Positions 26,121-34,969 of a DNA stretch of 64,000 nt are shown piece after piece. The stretch is from contig NZ_CP121650.1 of NCBI RefSeq assembly GCF_029714405.1, positions 3,911,001-3,975,000 on the forward strand. Direction: 5' to 3'. Within the stretch, counting starts at the first letter, position 1, and the number at the start of each line of letters is the position of its first letter. The position numbers and the translations under genes are program-made. This DNA is from Bradyrhizobium sp. CB82 (GTDB lineage: Bacteria > Pseudomonadota > Alphaproteobacteria > Rhizobiales > Xanthobacteraceae). The notes under the pieces were generated by a model, which saw only the letters and a program-made list of their open reading frames with translations, ran no database searches and was not told the origin of the DNA.

Positions 26121-27395
26121 ATGACGAGAGATATCACACCGGCTGGTTGGCCGGCGACCGGGGCTGTGGACGAAGCGTTTGCAGAAGTGCGGGCGAGCTT
26201 CGATCGGTTCTGCCTTGCGGCAGGGATCGAGGCGCTCGGCACGATGATGGAGGCGGATGTCACGGCGGCCTGCGGGCCGCGCCACGGTCGCGACGCGGCG
26301 CGGCGGGCGCACCGTTGGGGCCGAACGCGGGGACGGATCGGCTTCCACGGCGGCAAGATCGAGGTCGAGCGCCCGCGGGTCCGGGGCGTGGACGGCCGCG
26401 AGGTCACGATCCCGAGCTGGGAAACGGCGGCGGAGGAGGACTGGCTCGGTCGCTGGGCGATGAACCTGATGCTGATCAATGTGTCGACGCGCCGGTTCGG
26501 CCGCGCTGTCCGGCTGCCCGAGGGTGACGTGCCGGCACCGCCCGGATCGGGGGTTTCGAAGTCGGCGGCCTCGCGGAGGTTCGTAGCGCTGTCGGCGGCG
26601 CGGCTGGCCGACTTCATGGCTGCCGATCTGTCCGCGCTCGACCTTCTGGTGGTCCAAATCGACGGGCTGCATCTCGGCGACGATCTCGTGCTGGTGGCCG
26701 CGATCGGGGTTGACGGCGAAGGCAACAAGCATCCGCTGGCGCTGGTGGAAGGGGCGACCGAGAACGCCGCAACGGTTCAGGCCCTGCTGGACAACCTGGT
26801 CTCGCGCGGGCTCGACCCGACGGTGCCAAGACTGTTCATCGCCGACGGCGCGAAGGCGTTGTCGAAGGCGATCCGCCGCACCTTCGGTTCGGCCGCTGCG
26901 ATCCAGCGCTGCCAGATCCACAAGGCGCGCAACATCATGGAACGCCTGCCGAAAGAGCATCATGCGGCCACCCGTCGGGTGCTGCGCCAGGCCTGGGAGC
27001 TCGATGACGCCGACAAGGCTGAAAAATTGATCCGCAATCTCGCGCGTCGACTCGACCAGCAATGGCCCGGCGTAGCGGCCAGCATCCTCGAAGGCCTCGA
27101 CGAAATCCTGACTGTCGTCCGGTTGAAGCTGCCGAAGGAGCTTCGTCGATCGCTCGCTTGTACCAACATCGCCGAGAACATGATGGGCACCATTCGCCGC
27201 GTCACGCGCAACGTCAAACGCTGGCGGGATGCCGGCATGGCCTTGCGATGGGTCGCGGCCGGCATGATCGAGGCCAACAAGGGCTTCCGACGATTGAAGG
27301 CGCATAAGCAATTGTCGGTTTTGCGTGCGGCCCTTCAAGCTCGCCACAATCGCATGACGATCAACCCCGTTGCCCACGTCACGAGGGCCGCGTAA
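26121..27395 (+). CDS. IS256-family (mutator) transposase
   Basis: A 424-residue DDE transposase. The first Asp lies in DLLVVQIDGLHLGDD and the second in PRLFIADGAKALSKAI. These are followed by the family block IQRCQIHKARNIMERLP. The catalytic Glu is in ACTNIAENMMGTIRR. The C-terminal RDAGMALRWVAAGMIEA segment is also typical. Length and motif order are complete, so the enzyme is probably active. The ATG has GGAGAGCAACGCC in front of it. It is the only gene in the element. Confidence 0.95.
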   Translation: MTRDITPAGWPATGAVDEAFAEVRASFDRFCLAAGIEALGTMMEADVTAACGPRHGRDAARRAHRWGRTRGRIGFHGGKIEVERPRVRGVDGREVTIPSWETAAEEDWLGRWAMNLMLINVSTRRFGRAVRLPEGDVPAPPGSGVSKSAASRRFVALSAARLADFMAADLSALDLLVVQIDGLHLGDDLVLVAAIGVDGEGNKHPLALVEGATENAATVQALLDNLVSRGLDPTVPRLFIADGAKALSKAIRRTFGSAAAIQRCQIHKARNIMERLPKEHHAATRRVLRQAWELDDADKAEKLIRNLARRLDQQWPGVAASILEGLDEILTVVRLKLPKELRRSLACTNIAENMMGTIRRVTRNVKRWRDAGMALRWVAAGMIEANKGFRRLKAHKQLSVLRAALQARHNRMTINPVAHVTRAA

Positions 27396-27426
27396 CATTC
27401 ATTCCGGCAACGTCGGCCCGACGTAG

Positions 27427-27450
27427 TTCAACAGCGATCGGGACATCCCC
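27427..27450 (-). repeat. Right terminal inverted repeat of the IS256 element
   Basis: Ends GGGACATCCCC at 27450. The reverse complement pairs with the left end at 26022. Confidence 0.9.
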
Positions 27451-27458
27451 ACCCCTGA
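27451..27458. repeat. Target-site duplication, right
   Basis: ACCCCTGA identical to 26014-26021. Its last base is the A of the ATG of the truncated gene that follows. Confidence 0.9.
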
Positions 27459-27538
27459 TGAGCCAGCCGTTTATCCTCGCTGCTTGCGCCGAGATGATTT
27501 GGCGGTCCGGCTTCGAGGCCGGTGGCCCATCGTACTAA
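27458..27538 (+). pseudogene. N-terminal remnant of a TIM-barrel sugar-isomerase-like gene
   Basis: Twenty-six codons start MSQPFILAACAEMIWR and then run into unrelated codons and a TAA at 27536-27538. The opening peptide resembles the first strand of TIM-barrel isomerases that sit beside inositol genes in rhizobia (hydroxypyruvate-isomerase/IolE-like); this is recollection, not a search. Removing the IS and one duplication restores a start about 25 bases after iolB, so it was probably the next gene of the operon. The rest has been lost at the junction with the T6SS-flanking region. Confidence 0.55.
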
Positions 27539-27559
27539 CGCGGCACCGACGTCGCCGAA

Positions 27560-28921
27560 CTACGGCTTGGCAGCCACGTAACCGTAATAGTTCTCCAGGA
27601 ACTGATCCACCGCGAGAGGGGCGCCCTGTGGCACCTTGTAGTCCCCCTGTCCCCAGGTGAAGATCGTCATCTTCACGTTTCCGCCGGAGCGGTCGATCTT
27701 CGACCGCAGGACGACCCAATGACGATCCTTGAGCACCATCGAGCCCGACTTTGTCTGCTGCGCCGAGTAGAGCATCAGGTCATCGATCAGCAGGCACACA
27801 CGGTAGCCTGCGGAAAATAGTCGGCTGGCCTCATCCATGTTGTTGGTGCTCCGCTGATGGCGCAGAAGATTGGCATCCTCCCTGATGTCGGAATAGCCGG
27901 CTCGATTGAACCACCACGCCATCTCCATCTGGGTCGTGGCACCGGAAAGTGTTCCGTCAGTCGAGTCGAAATGAATGAACCAATCCTCCGAGTTTCGAAG
28001 GCTCGCCATCGTCAACCAGTCGATCGCGTCAACGGCTCCGGCTGGAAGGTCATAGGAGCGTAGATCGCCGCTCGGCTTAATCAAGAAACGTTGGATTTTC
28101 GCAGCTCCTTTCTCGTACATATCGATGGCATAGCGGGTATATTCCCCCGGCTGGTCCGACAGAAGGTTAAACAGGAATGCGGCCGGTCCGCACAGGTTTG
28201 CATTCCCTTGGCGCAGCAGGCTCGGTTTCGCGAGCCGCAACAGCAGCCCGACACCGACTGCGTCCCGATCAAGGTGTGGCCAGTACCCGTTTCCGCGCCG
28301 CCTGAGGAAATCGCAGGCCATATTTGAGGCGAAGACATGCATGGCTGATGCCAGCTTGTAAGGACCATCTTTGGTGATCTTTTCCCTCGCCTGGCTGACG
28401 AACAACTTCAGCATCGCCTTCGGTCGGTCCGCAATGGTGTTGGATTTCTCGGCCACCATCTGGAGGTCGTCCAATTCGCTCGTGCTCACGAAGCCGTTCG
28501 CGAGCGTGGCGCGGAGAATCTCCACGACCTCCGTGTGGTCGAGGGAATGGTCGCCCACCACGGCCTTGTAGAGAGCCCGATGAACCGATCCGCTCTTGAA
28601 TTCGCCCCATGGTCCCGCCGCCTTCGGGACTGCCGCAGGCCGGGCGGCGAGTTGCTCCATTCGGGTGAGGACGGCGCCACCGGGATCGACGAAGCCCGAT
28701 TGCTGCGTCGGAAAATATTGCCCCTGGAAGCGCAGAATTGCCTTGAAGAGATCCTCGCTCGCGATCCCAGCGACGACGCGACCACCGAGGCCGCCGTTCG
28801 CGCCACCGTCGGCTGTCGGGATGACGTTCAACAAAGAGATCACGGTTTGCTGGTCATCCGCCCAATTCTGGCACTGAGCTCCGGTCTTGGCGTGTCGACC
28901 GACCCGTCCTCGCAGCAGCAC
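27560..28921 (-). CDS. Papain-like cysteine protease with N-terminal peptidoglycan-binding-like segment; candidate T6SS effector
   Basis: A 453-residue protein without signal peptide or membrane span. Residues about 15-92 (VISLLNVIPTADGG, ILRFQGQYF, GFVDPGGAVLTRM) resemble the peptidoglycan-binding-like repeats found at the front of some secreted toxins. Residues about 105-235 are helical and unassigned. The C-terminal part has Cys244 in ANLCGPAAFLFNLL and His401 in KDRHWVVLRS, then a strand ending FTWGQGDY. This is the order and context of papain-fold proteases. Missing export signals, the toxin-like front and position beside a T6SS cluster make it a good effector candidate. That is inference, and no immunity gene is evident. 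The GTG at 28921 has AGGGG 7 bases upstream; the conserved region may begin slightly earlier, up to a TGA. Confidence 0.7.
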   Translation of the reverse strand: MLLRGRVGRHAKTGAQCQNWADDQQTVISLLNVIPTADGGANGGLGGRVVAGIASEDLFKAILRFQGQYFPTQQSGFVDPGGAVLTRMEQLAARPAAVPKAAGPWGEFKSGSVHRALYKAVVGDHSLDHTEVVEILRATLANGFVSTSELDDLQMVAEKSNTIADRPKAMLKLFVSQAREKITKDGPYKLASAMHVFASNMACDFLRRRGNGYWPHLDRDAVGVGLLLRLAKPSLLRQGNANLCGPAAFLFNLLSDQPGEYTRYAIDMYEKGAAKIQRFLIKPSGDLRSYDLPAGAVDAIDWLTMASLRNSEDWFIHFDSTDGTLSGATTQMEMAWWFNRAGYSDIREDANLLRHQRSTNNMDEASRLFSAGYRVCLLIDDLMLYSAQQTKSGSMVLKDRHWVVLRSKIDRSGGNVKMTIFTWGQGDYKVPQGAPLAVDQFLENYYGYVAAKP

Positions 28922-29201
28922 CGGGAGCCCCTGAGCTTGAGGAGTAATGCGTCATTGGTCGTCCTGGCAGATCGCAAGGTTCAAGCTGGTCGCCCAGGCG
29001 GTTGCGGCGGTCGCGAAAGCCCTTCCATTGGAGCGCGAAGCGCGACTAATGAAATGACAGTTGAAGCGCTTATCCGATGAGGTTGCGGCTGAGTTGTGCG
29101 ACCAAGGTAAGGGATCAACCAGCGTCGCCGGGAAAGTGAGTCGCCGATTTCGCAGGCGCACATGGGAGATTCGGTCGAAATTTCTAACTTCGGAGAAACT
29201 C

Positions 29202-29759
29202 ATGTCCATTCCGCTGAAAATCTACATCACTCCATTTGCCGAGAAGGGTGTCCGGGAGCCAGAAAAATGGAGTTCCGACGCGGCCAAGAAGGCTCTGAAT
29301 GTGGTCAACACCATTTGGTCAAAGGCCAAGATTACCTTCGTGATCAATAATTCACTGATCGATAAGCCGCTCGATATGGCAAAGAGCGCACGCAACAATG
29401 ACCAGCGCTTGCTCGATGTTCTCAGCTCCCGGCATGATCCGGACAATGCGGTCCACATCTACCTGGTCAATCCGATTGAAAATCTCGCCGCTGGTGGAAG
29501 CTCATACCTCCATAGCGATCCCGAGCCGGCCAGCTTCGTCCAGTGGTATGGCAATGACTTCGCCAGTGGACGCGCCTGGGCCCATGAACTCGGCCATCTG
29601 ATGAGTCTTGATCACGTCGAGATAGACTACGCCGACGAGAAGCAGGCGGCACTGCGCAGCAACCTCATGACGAAAGGATTGAGCGTGGGTAGCGACTTGA
29701 CCGACCAGCAGATTGCCACAGCCAAAGGTTCAAAACTGGTCAAGCGATTTGGCGGCTGA
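29202..29759 (+). CDS. Small metzincin-type zinc metalloprotease; candidate T6SS effector
   Basis: A 185-residue protein with a complete extended zinc motif HELGHLMSLDH: His128, Glu129, His132 and His138. Met156 in SNLMTKG provides the likely Met-turn. Together these define a metzincin. The preceding strand AVHIYLVNPIE and the GGSSYLHS edge are also typical. There is no signal peptide or propeptide, unlike classical secreted metzincins, so it would need another export route or act inside the cell. It is divergent from the papain-like gene and close to the T6SS operon, suggesting a delivered protease. The ATG at 29202 has CGGAGA 6 bases upstream. Confidence 0.8.
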   Translation: MSIPLKIYITPFAEKGVREPEKWSSDAAKKALNVVNTIWSKAKITFVINNSLIDKPLDMAKSARNNDQRLLDVLSSRHDPDNAVHIYLVNPIENLAAGGSSYLHSDPEPASFVQWYGNDFASGRAWAHELGHLMSLDHVEIDYADEKQAALRSNLMTKGLSVGSDLTDQQIATAKGSKLVKRFGG

Positions 29760-29916
29760 CCGTCAGGTCGCGCAAGGCAAATCCGCAAGTGAAAGCCTGC
29801 ATTCGCAGGATCGCGATGTTCGCATGAGTTCCGGCCTCCCTGAAATGCCGTTTGAACCTGCCTGTTAGAAGCGCCGACAACCATGCTGAGGCGGTGTCAG
29901 AGGTGAGGGCAATCCG

Positions 29917-30546
29917 ATGTCACTTCAGAGCAGGGTGCTGCAGGTGCTCAATGGCCCGGCAGTCGCTCGAATTCGCTTCCGGTTTCCGATCCGAGGGAGC
30001 CACGTGACGATTGCGCCACAAACGTTCCATCACGTCGCGCGCGCGATCCGGTTGGGCCAGGTCCACGTCAGACCACCGACAGATCTCGCGGCAGGCGTGG
30101 CCGCCCAATACAACGACGTCGCGCGCACTCGGGCGGACGGTACAGTGGTCGCGGCGAACACGCTGGAAGTCGCGTCGGCGGCGGGAAGGATGGACGAGGC
30201 CTATATCGTCCATGAGAGCCTGCATGCAGCCTACGATCTGTTGCGCACCGATCTTGATGCCAACGCGGAAGAGGCGTCCGCCTATGTCTGCACGGCGCTT
30301 TATTGCCGCATGACGGGCCTGCCTCGACCTCGTTGGGCCAATGGACAGATTTACGCCAATGCCGAACTGGCCGCCCGAACGCTGCTGTCGCAATATCAAA
30401 AGGGCGATCCCGGAATTCCCTGGGTCGGCGAGCACGAATGGCGGATGCTGCGTGCCGGTGTAGGCCTTCATCCAGTCTATACCAGCGGGCCTGCCGGCAT
30501 TTTCACCGGATGGGTCCTCGGCCAGCAATACACCCATGATGGCTGA
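29917..30546 (+). CDS. HExxH-motif protein (putative metallopeptidase)
   Basis: A 209-residue protein with HESLHAAYDL (His99, Glu100, His103), followed about 15 residues later by NAEEASAYV, which could supply a gluzincin-type third ligand (Glu118 or Glu119). The fold family is not recognised. No signal peptide or membrane span is seen. It follows the metzincin gene by about 160 bases on the same strand and may share a transcript. The two could also be an effector and a partner, or two effectors. Peptidase function rests on the HExxH motif alone, which also occurs by chance, but the local helix and following Glu pattern are supportive. Confidence 0.65.
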   Translation: MSLQSRVLQVLNGPAVARIRFRFPIRGSHVTIAPQTFHHVARAIRLGQVHVRPPTDLAAGVAAQYNDVARTRADGTVVAANTLEVASAAGRMDEAYIVHESLHAAYDLLRTDLDANAEEASAYVCTALYCRMTGLPRPRWANGQIYANAELAARTLLSQYQKGDPGIPWVGEHEWRMLRAGVGLHPVYTSGPAGIFTGWVLGQQYTHDG

Positions 30547-30639
30547 TTGGCGGATTCCGCGCCGGTTCGGCGGCGAAGGCTCCGACCTCACTTCAAATCC
30601 CGGTCCGAATAAGTCGAGTCAGGTCGACCGATCTGAGTG

Positions 30640-32226
30640 TCAGGCGACCAATAAGCCCAGCTTGCTGACAACCGCGAGCGAACGTTCGACGCTACCTCGA
30701 GTCGACAGCAGCAGCGGATCGGCAAGCTGCTCAGTATGATCGGTTGGTTCGACCCTGGTGGTCGAACCGAAAGTTTCGGTCATTTCGGCAATGATCTGTT
30801 CGATGGTCCGGGTGCCGTCGAGCAACTGCAGGAAATGTCGGGTCCTGTCGTCCTCCAACTGCACTGTCTGGTGGAGCAGGTTGGTGACCAACGAGCTTGT
30901 TTGCGCCTGTCTCCGGGCGAGCAGGCTCGCCTGCGGGCGGTCGGAAACTTCTTTCACGAGAAAGGGCGGTGAGACCAGGAAAGACACCTCGCCGCTGGAA
31001 GCCAGGATGTACATCGCCTCCGTCAGCGTCTGTTGATCATCATCTGCCTGCCGGCCCCCCAGCAGCGCTCGGGCACCATCGAGCAGTTCGCCGAAGGACA
31101 GCGCTCGCGGCCAGGCCCGTCCGAGGCACAGGTGAGCCGCCTTCAAGAGCGGATTGGTCACCGTGATCCTGCTGCCGTCCTGGTTCTCAAATTCCATGGC
31201 GGAATTGTCGGTCAAGCAGACATCGGGCTGAAGTGGACTTGCGGTGCTTAACAGATGGAACCGGGTGATGAAATCGAGGTCGACCCGGCGGCACAGCGAA
31301 ATGCGGTCGTGACAGAGCAAAGTACGTCGGAAGCCGTTACCATCGATAAAGTCCTGATACTGGTCGCGTGCCATGAACTCGCTCTCTGGGAAGCGCTGCA
31401 GCGTGGCTCGGACCTCCTCGGCGTAGCCGGCAAGATAGCGTCGTGAGAAATCGGCGTCGCCCAGATACTGCAGGCCATGGCGACCGGCGTCCTCGGCGAC
31501 CACGTGCAACAAGAAGGCAGTAGCGCCCTGGTCGAGATCGTCGTGAAACAACAGTTCGTCGGGGACCTTGAGAACGCGGTTGCACTGATCGCGCATGACC
31601 GCACCGTGCACCGAGTTGGCCTTCGAGCCGTCGCTCAGGAACTTCATGATCGCGCGAGCTTGTCCCACTTTCTCCTTCATGCTGGCGATGCGGCGGGTGT
31701 GATATTGCATCATGTCGCGCACCATATCGCGGAGATGCGAAAACGGGTGTGCGTTGTAGCTGACGTAGCAAACCCCCTGCGGCGCGAGGTTCTGTTTGAA
31801 GATTGTCATCATCTTCTCGCGCACCTCCGGCGGGACCCATGAATACACGCCGTGGGCGATGATGTAGTCGAACTGCCCGAAATCAGCGTCGACATTCATG
31901 ATGTCGCAATGCAGGAGCTTGATGTTGCTCAGGCCCAATGTGGCGATATTACGCTGGCCGCGCTCGATCGTGACGCCGCTCAGGTCGACACCGATGAATT
32001 CGCTGTCCGGATATTGAAAGGCCATCGGCAATAGATTGCCGCCAACGCCGCAGCCGAGCTCCAGCACCCGGCAGCGCTCGACCGGAGCCGGTTGCATGCC
32101 GTAAACGGTAGCAATCGTTGCGAGATGATTGGGGTGGGTGAGCCCGTAGACGTGGCCGGGGTAGAAGACCTCGTCGTATGGTGTGGGGCCGGTGCTCGGG
32201 TGGCGATGCTCGGTTTGTACGTTCAT
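30640..32226 (-). CDS. SAM-dependent methyltransferase with regulatory domain, last gene of the tss operon
   Basis: A 528-residue protein. Residues about 45-200 are a class I methyltransferase: motif I VLELGCGVGG at 54-63, acidic strand FIGVDLSG, and FDYIIAHGVYSWVP. Residues about 210-300 match the methyltransferase regulatory domain that follows it in this family. The rest is a winged-helix-like or helical region of unknown role. The ATG at 32226 is chosen because AAGGACG lies directly in front; it begins 5 bases after the tssH stop, so it is translated from the tss transcript. A T6SS role is suggested only by this placement. A protein substrate is possible but not shown. Confidence 0.82.
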   Translation of the reverse strand: MNVQTEHRHPSTGPTPYDEVFYPGHVYGLTHPNHLATIATVYGMQPAPVERCRVLELGCGVGGNLLPMAFQYPDSEFIGVDLSGVTIERGQRNIATLGLSNIKLLHCDIMNVDADFGQFDYIIAHGVYSWVPPEVREKMMTIFKQNLAPQGVCYVSYNAHPFSHLRDMVRDMMQYHTRRIASMKEKVGQARAIMKFLSDGSKANSVHGAVMRDQCNRVLKVPDELLFHDDLDQGATAFLLHVVAEDAGRHGLQYLGDADFSRRYLAGYAEEVRATLQRFPESEFMARDQYQDFIDGNGFRRTLLCHDRISLCRRVDLDFITRFHLLSTASPLQPDVCLTDNSAMEFENQDGSRITVTNPLLKAAHLCLGRAWPRALSFGELLDGARALLGGRQADDDQQTLTEAMYILASSGEVSFLVSPPFLVKEVSDRPQASLLARRQAQTSSLVTNLLHQTVQLEDDRTRHFLQLLDGTRTIEQIIAEMTETFGSTTRVEPTDHTEQLADPLLLSTRGSVERSLAVVSKLGLLVA

Positions 32227-32231
32227 CGTCC

Positions 32232-34880
32232 TTAGTTCCACGAATATGCGAACTTGTCGTTCACGATCGAGACTCGCGTCTGCTTGACTTCCTCTTTGGC
32301 CAGCGATTTGCTGAGGAACTGGCGTGACAGCTCCGGCAGCAACGTGTTGGTGATAATGTTGTCAATCATGCGTCCGCCGGAATCCGGGTCGTTGCAACGT
32401 GACACAATGTGCTCCACGACCGCATCGTCGTAGCTGAAGGCCGCGTTGTGATTGTCGCGGAGGCGCCGTCCGATCCGGTCGAGCTGCAACCGCACGATCC
32501 CGGCGAGCATCTCGTCCGATAGCGGGAAGTACGGGATCAAGACAATGCGTCCGAGGAGCGCGGCTGGAAACACCTTCAGCAATTCCGGCCTCAGCATCTT
32601 GGCGAGCTCTTCCGGCTCGTTGCGATACTTTGGATCCCGCGACAGGCCCATGATCAGATCAGTACCGACGTTGGTGGTCAAAATGATCAGGGTGTTCTTG
32701 AAGTCGATCCGCCGCCCGTTGCCGTCCTCCATCATCCCCTTGTCGAACACCTGGAAGAAGATTTCATGTACGTCGGGATGGGCCTTTTCCACCTCGTCGA
32801 GCAGGATGACGCTGTAGGGCTTGCGACGAACCGCCTCGGTGAGACGACCGCCTTCGCCATAGCCGACATAGCCGGGTGGCGCACCCTTCAGGGTCGAAAC
32901 GGTGTGCGCCTCCTGGAACTCCGACATATTGATCGTGATCATGTTCTGCTCGCCGCCATAGAGAGTCTCGGCAAGCGCCAGGGCGGTTTCGGTTTTGCCC
33001 ACCCCGGACGGTCCGGCCAACATGAACACGCCGATCGGCTTTGACGGATTGTCCAATTTGGCGCGGCTGGTCTCAATTCGTTTGGCGATCATCGTCAGCC
33101 CATGGGACTGGCCGACAACGCGGCGGTTGAGAATCTCAGGCAGCTTCAGCACGGTTTCGATCTCGTCCCGCATCATCCGGCCGACCGGGATGCCGGTCCA
33201 GTCGGACACGACGGACGCTACCGATTGCTGGTCCACATGGGCATAGACCATTCGCTTTTCCGGATTGATGTTCTCCAGCGTCTCGAACTTGCCGCGCAGT
33301 TCCGCGCGCTTGGCAGCCGGATCCTCGCCTTCCTTGGGCTCGGACAGGATCTCACGAATGCTGCGGATGTCCTTGACGAGCTCCTGCTCCGCGGCCCAAT
33401 CGGCCTCGAGGGCAGTCAGCTTTTCCTTCAGCGTTGCGATATCGCTGTCGATCGCGACAATGCGCTCGCTGTCCTCGATCCCCAAATCTCCGTCGCTGAC
33501 CAGCGCCGATCTCTCAGCCTCGCGAGCGGTAATCGCAACGCGGGTGTCCTCGATCAGGGCGGGCGTCGCGCTCTGGCTGATGGCCACGCGTGCCGAGGCG
33601 GTGTCAAGCAGGCTGACCGCCTTGTCGGGCAACTGTCGTGAGGGAATGTAGCGGTGCGACAAATTGACTGCTGCAACAATCGCAGCATCCGAGATGCGAA
33701 CACCGTGGTGCTTTTCCATCGGACCGAGAAGGCCCCGCAGCATGATGCAGCAGGTCTCGACATCGGGTTCATCGATCTGGATCGGCTGGAAGCGTCGCGT
33801 GAGCGCGGGATCCTTCTCGATGTATTGGCGATACTCTGCCCAGGTAGTGGCGGCGATCGTACGCAGCGTGCCACGGGCGAGGGGAGGTTTCAGGAGATTG
33901 GCCGCATCACCGGTGCCGGCCGAACCACCAGCGCCGATCAGCGTGTGGGCTTCGTCGATGAACAGGATGATGGGGGTAGGTGAGCTCTGTACCTCGTCGA
34001 TCACCGAGCGCAAGCGCTGCTCGAACTCGCCCTTCATGGAGGCACCGGCCTGCATCAGGCCGATGTCAAGGGCGCAGAGCCTTACATTGCGCAGCGGCGG
34101 CGGCACGTCGCCAGCGGCGATACGCTGGGCGAAGCCCTCTACCACGGCGGTCTTGCCGACACCGGCTTCGCCGGTGAGGATTGGATTGTTCTGCCGCCGG
34201 CGCATCAACACGTCGATCAGCTGGCGGATTTCGTCGTCCCGACCGAGGATCGGATCCATCTGGCCCGACCTTGCCTTGGCGGTGAGATCCTGGGAGAACC
34301 GATCGAGCGGCGTCGTGCCCTTGGAACCCGCCGGGGCCGCGCCCTCTGTACCGGCCCCGACCAATCCCGAGCCGTCCAACGGCCGCATGGTCTCCTCCTC
34401 GGAGCCGGCCCAGACGGCACGGCGCTCCGCGGCCAATGCGTCGACGTTTACCTTGGCGAATTCCTGCGAGATGTTGTTCAGCGCACGGCGGATTTCGTTC
34501 GATTTCAGCCCGGCCACCAGCAGATGGCCGGTGCGGATCTGAGTCTCGCCGAAGAACAGCGTGGCATAGTGCCAGCCGCGATCGAGGATATCGATGACCG
34601 GATTGGCGACACCCGGCATGTCAGTTTCGTTCTTGCGAAAGCCGTTGATGACGTCAGCAAGGTCCGACAACAGCCGTGCACGGTCGAGCTTGTAGTGATC
34701 CACCGACAGGCTGAGGTCCGTGCGTTCCTGCTGTAGGATATGAAACAGCCAGTGCGCGAGCTCGACATTGCGGTTGCCGGCGCTCTTGGCGTGACGCAGG
34801 GCTTGTATGAAGGCATCGTAGCCAGCCCGGTTCAGTTTGCCCGTTACGGTCTCGAGGCTAATGTCGGTCACGGCGGCCAC
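32232..34880 (-). CDS. tssH: T6SS sheath-recycling AAA+ ATPase ClpV
   Basis: An 882-residue ClpB-like ATPase that dismantles contracted TssB/TssC sheaths in the cytoplasm. It has a Clp-N repeat region (about 10-150), a first AAA domain with Walker A GEAGVGKT and Walker B IILFIDEAH, a shortened middle coiled coil (about 430-530), and a second AAA domain with GPSGVGKT and VILLDEVEKAH. The C-terminal ClpB-D2 segment follows. The sequence KGAPPGYVGYGEGG is the pore loop. The length is typical of ClpV. It lies between tssG (about 90 bases away) and the methyltransferase gene. Confidence 0.96.
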   Translation of the reverse strand: MAAVTDISLETVTGKLNRAGYDAFIQALRHAKSAGNRNVELAHWLFHILQQERTDLSLSVDHYKLDRARLLSDLADVINGFRKNETDMPGVANPVIDILDRGWHYATLFFGETQIRTGHLLVAGLKSNEIRRALNNISQEFAKVNVDALAAERRAVWAGSEEETMRPLDGSGLVGAGTEGAAPAGSKGTTPLDRFSQDLTAKARSGQMDPILGRDDEIRQLIDVLMRRRQNNPILTGEAGVGKTAVVEGFAQRIAAGDVPPPLRNVRLCALDIGLMQAGASMKGEFEQRLRSVIDEVQSSPTPIILFIDEAHTLIGAGGSAGTGDAANLLKPPLARGTLRTIAATTWAEYRQYIEKDPALTRRFQPIQIDEPDVETCCIMLRGLLGPMEKHHGVRISDAAIVAAVNLSHRYIPSRQLPDKAVSLLDTASARVAISQSATPALIEDTRVAITAREAERSALVSDGDLGIEDSERIVAIDSDIATLKEKLTALEADWAAEQELVKDIRSIREILSEPKEGEDPAAKRAELRGKFETLENINPEKRMVYAHVDQQSVASVVSDWTGIPVGRMMRDEIETVLKLPEILNRRVVGQSHGLTMIAKRIETSRAKLDNPSKPIGVFMLAGPSGVGKTETALALAETLYGGEQNMITINMSEFQEAHTVSTLKGAPPGYVGYGEGGRLTEAVRRKPYSVILLDEVEKAHPDVHEIFFQVFDKGMMEDGNGRRIDFKNTLIILTTNVGTDLIMGLSRDPKYRNEPEELAKMLRPELLKVFPAALLGRIVLIPYFPLSDEMLAGIVRLQLDRIGRRLRDNHNAAFSYDDAVVEHIVSRCNDPDSGGRMIDNIITNTLLPELSRQFLSKSLAKEEVKQTRVSIVNDKFAYSWN

Positions 34881-34969
34881 TCCTGCTCAATTCCTCGGCG
34901 AATGCCTGGCTCCTTGCGGGAATTGGCTCGAATCCCATGGTGTTAGGACAATGGGAGCAGTGCATAGGT

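Larger units (their letters stand above)
26022..27450 (+). mobile_element. IS256-family insertion sequence (complete)
   Basis: A 1429-base element. The left end (26022-26045) and the reverse complement of the right end (27427-27450) share GGGGATGTCCCG, differ in the next 5 bases, and share TGTTGAA. The element is flanked by an exact 8-base duplication (ACCCCTGA), which is in the usual 8-9 base range for IS256. It carries one full-length mutator-type transposase. Perfect duplication and an intact transposase suggest a fairly recent insertion. It lies between iolB and a truncated gene, with the right duplication running into that gene's start codon. Confidence 0.95.

Noticed and set aside
29917..30546. 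Immunity protein for the metzincin
   Set aside because: The HESLH motif and a following Glu pattern fit an enzyme better than an inhibitor. The idea is not excluded but not supported.
32232..34880. Housekeeping ClpB instead of ClpV
   Set aside because: Position in the tss operon, the shortened middle region and about 880 residues with a divergent N-terminal domain favour ClpV.
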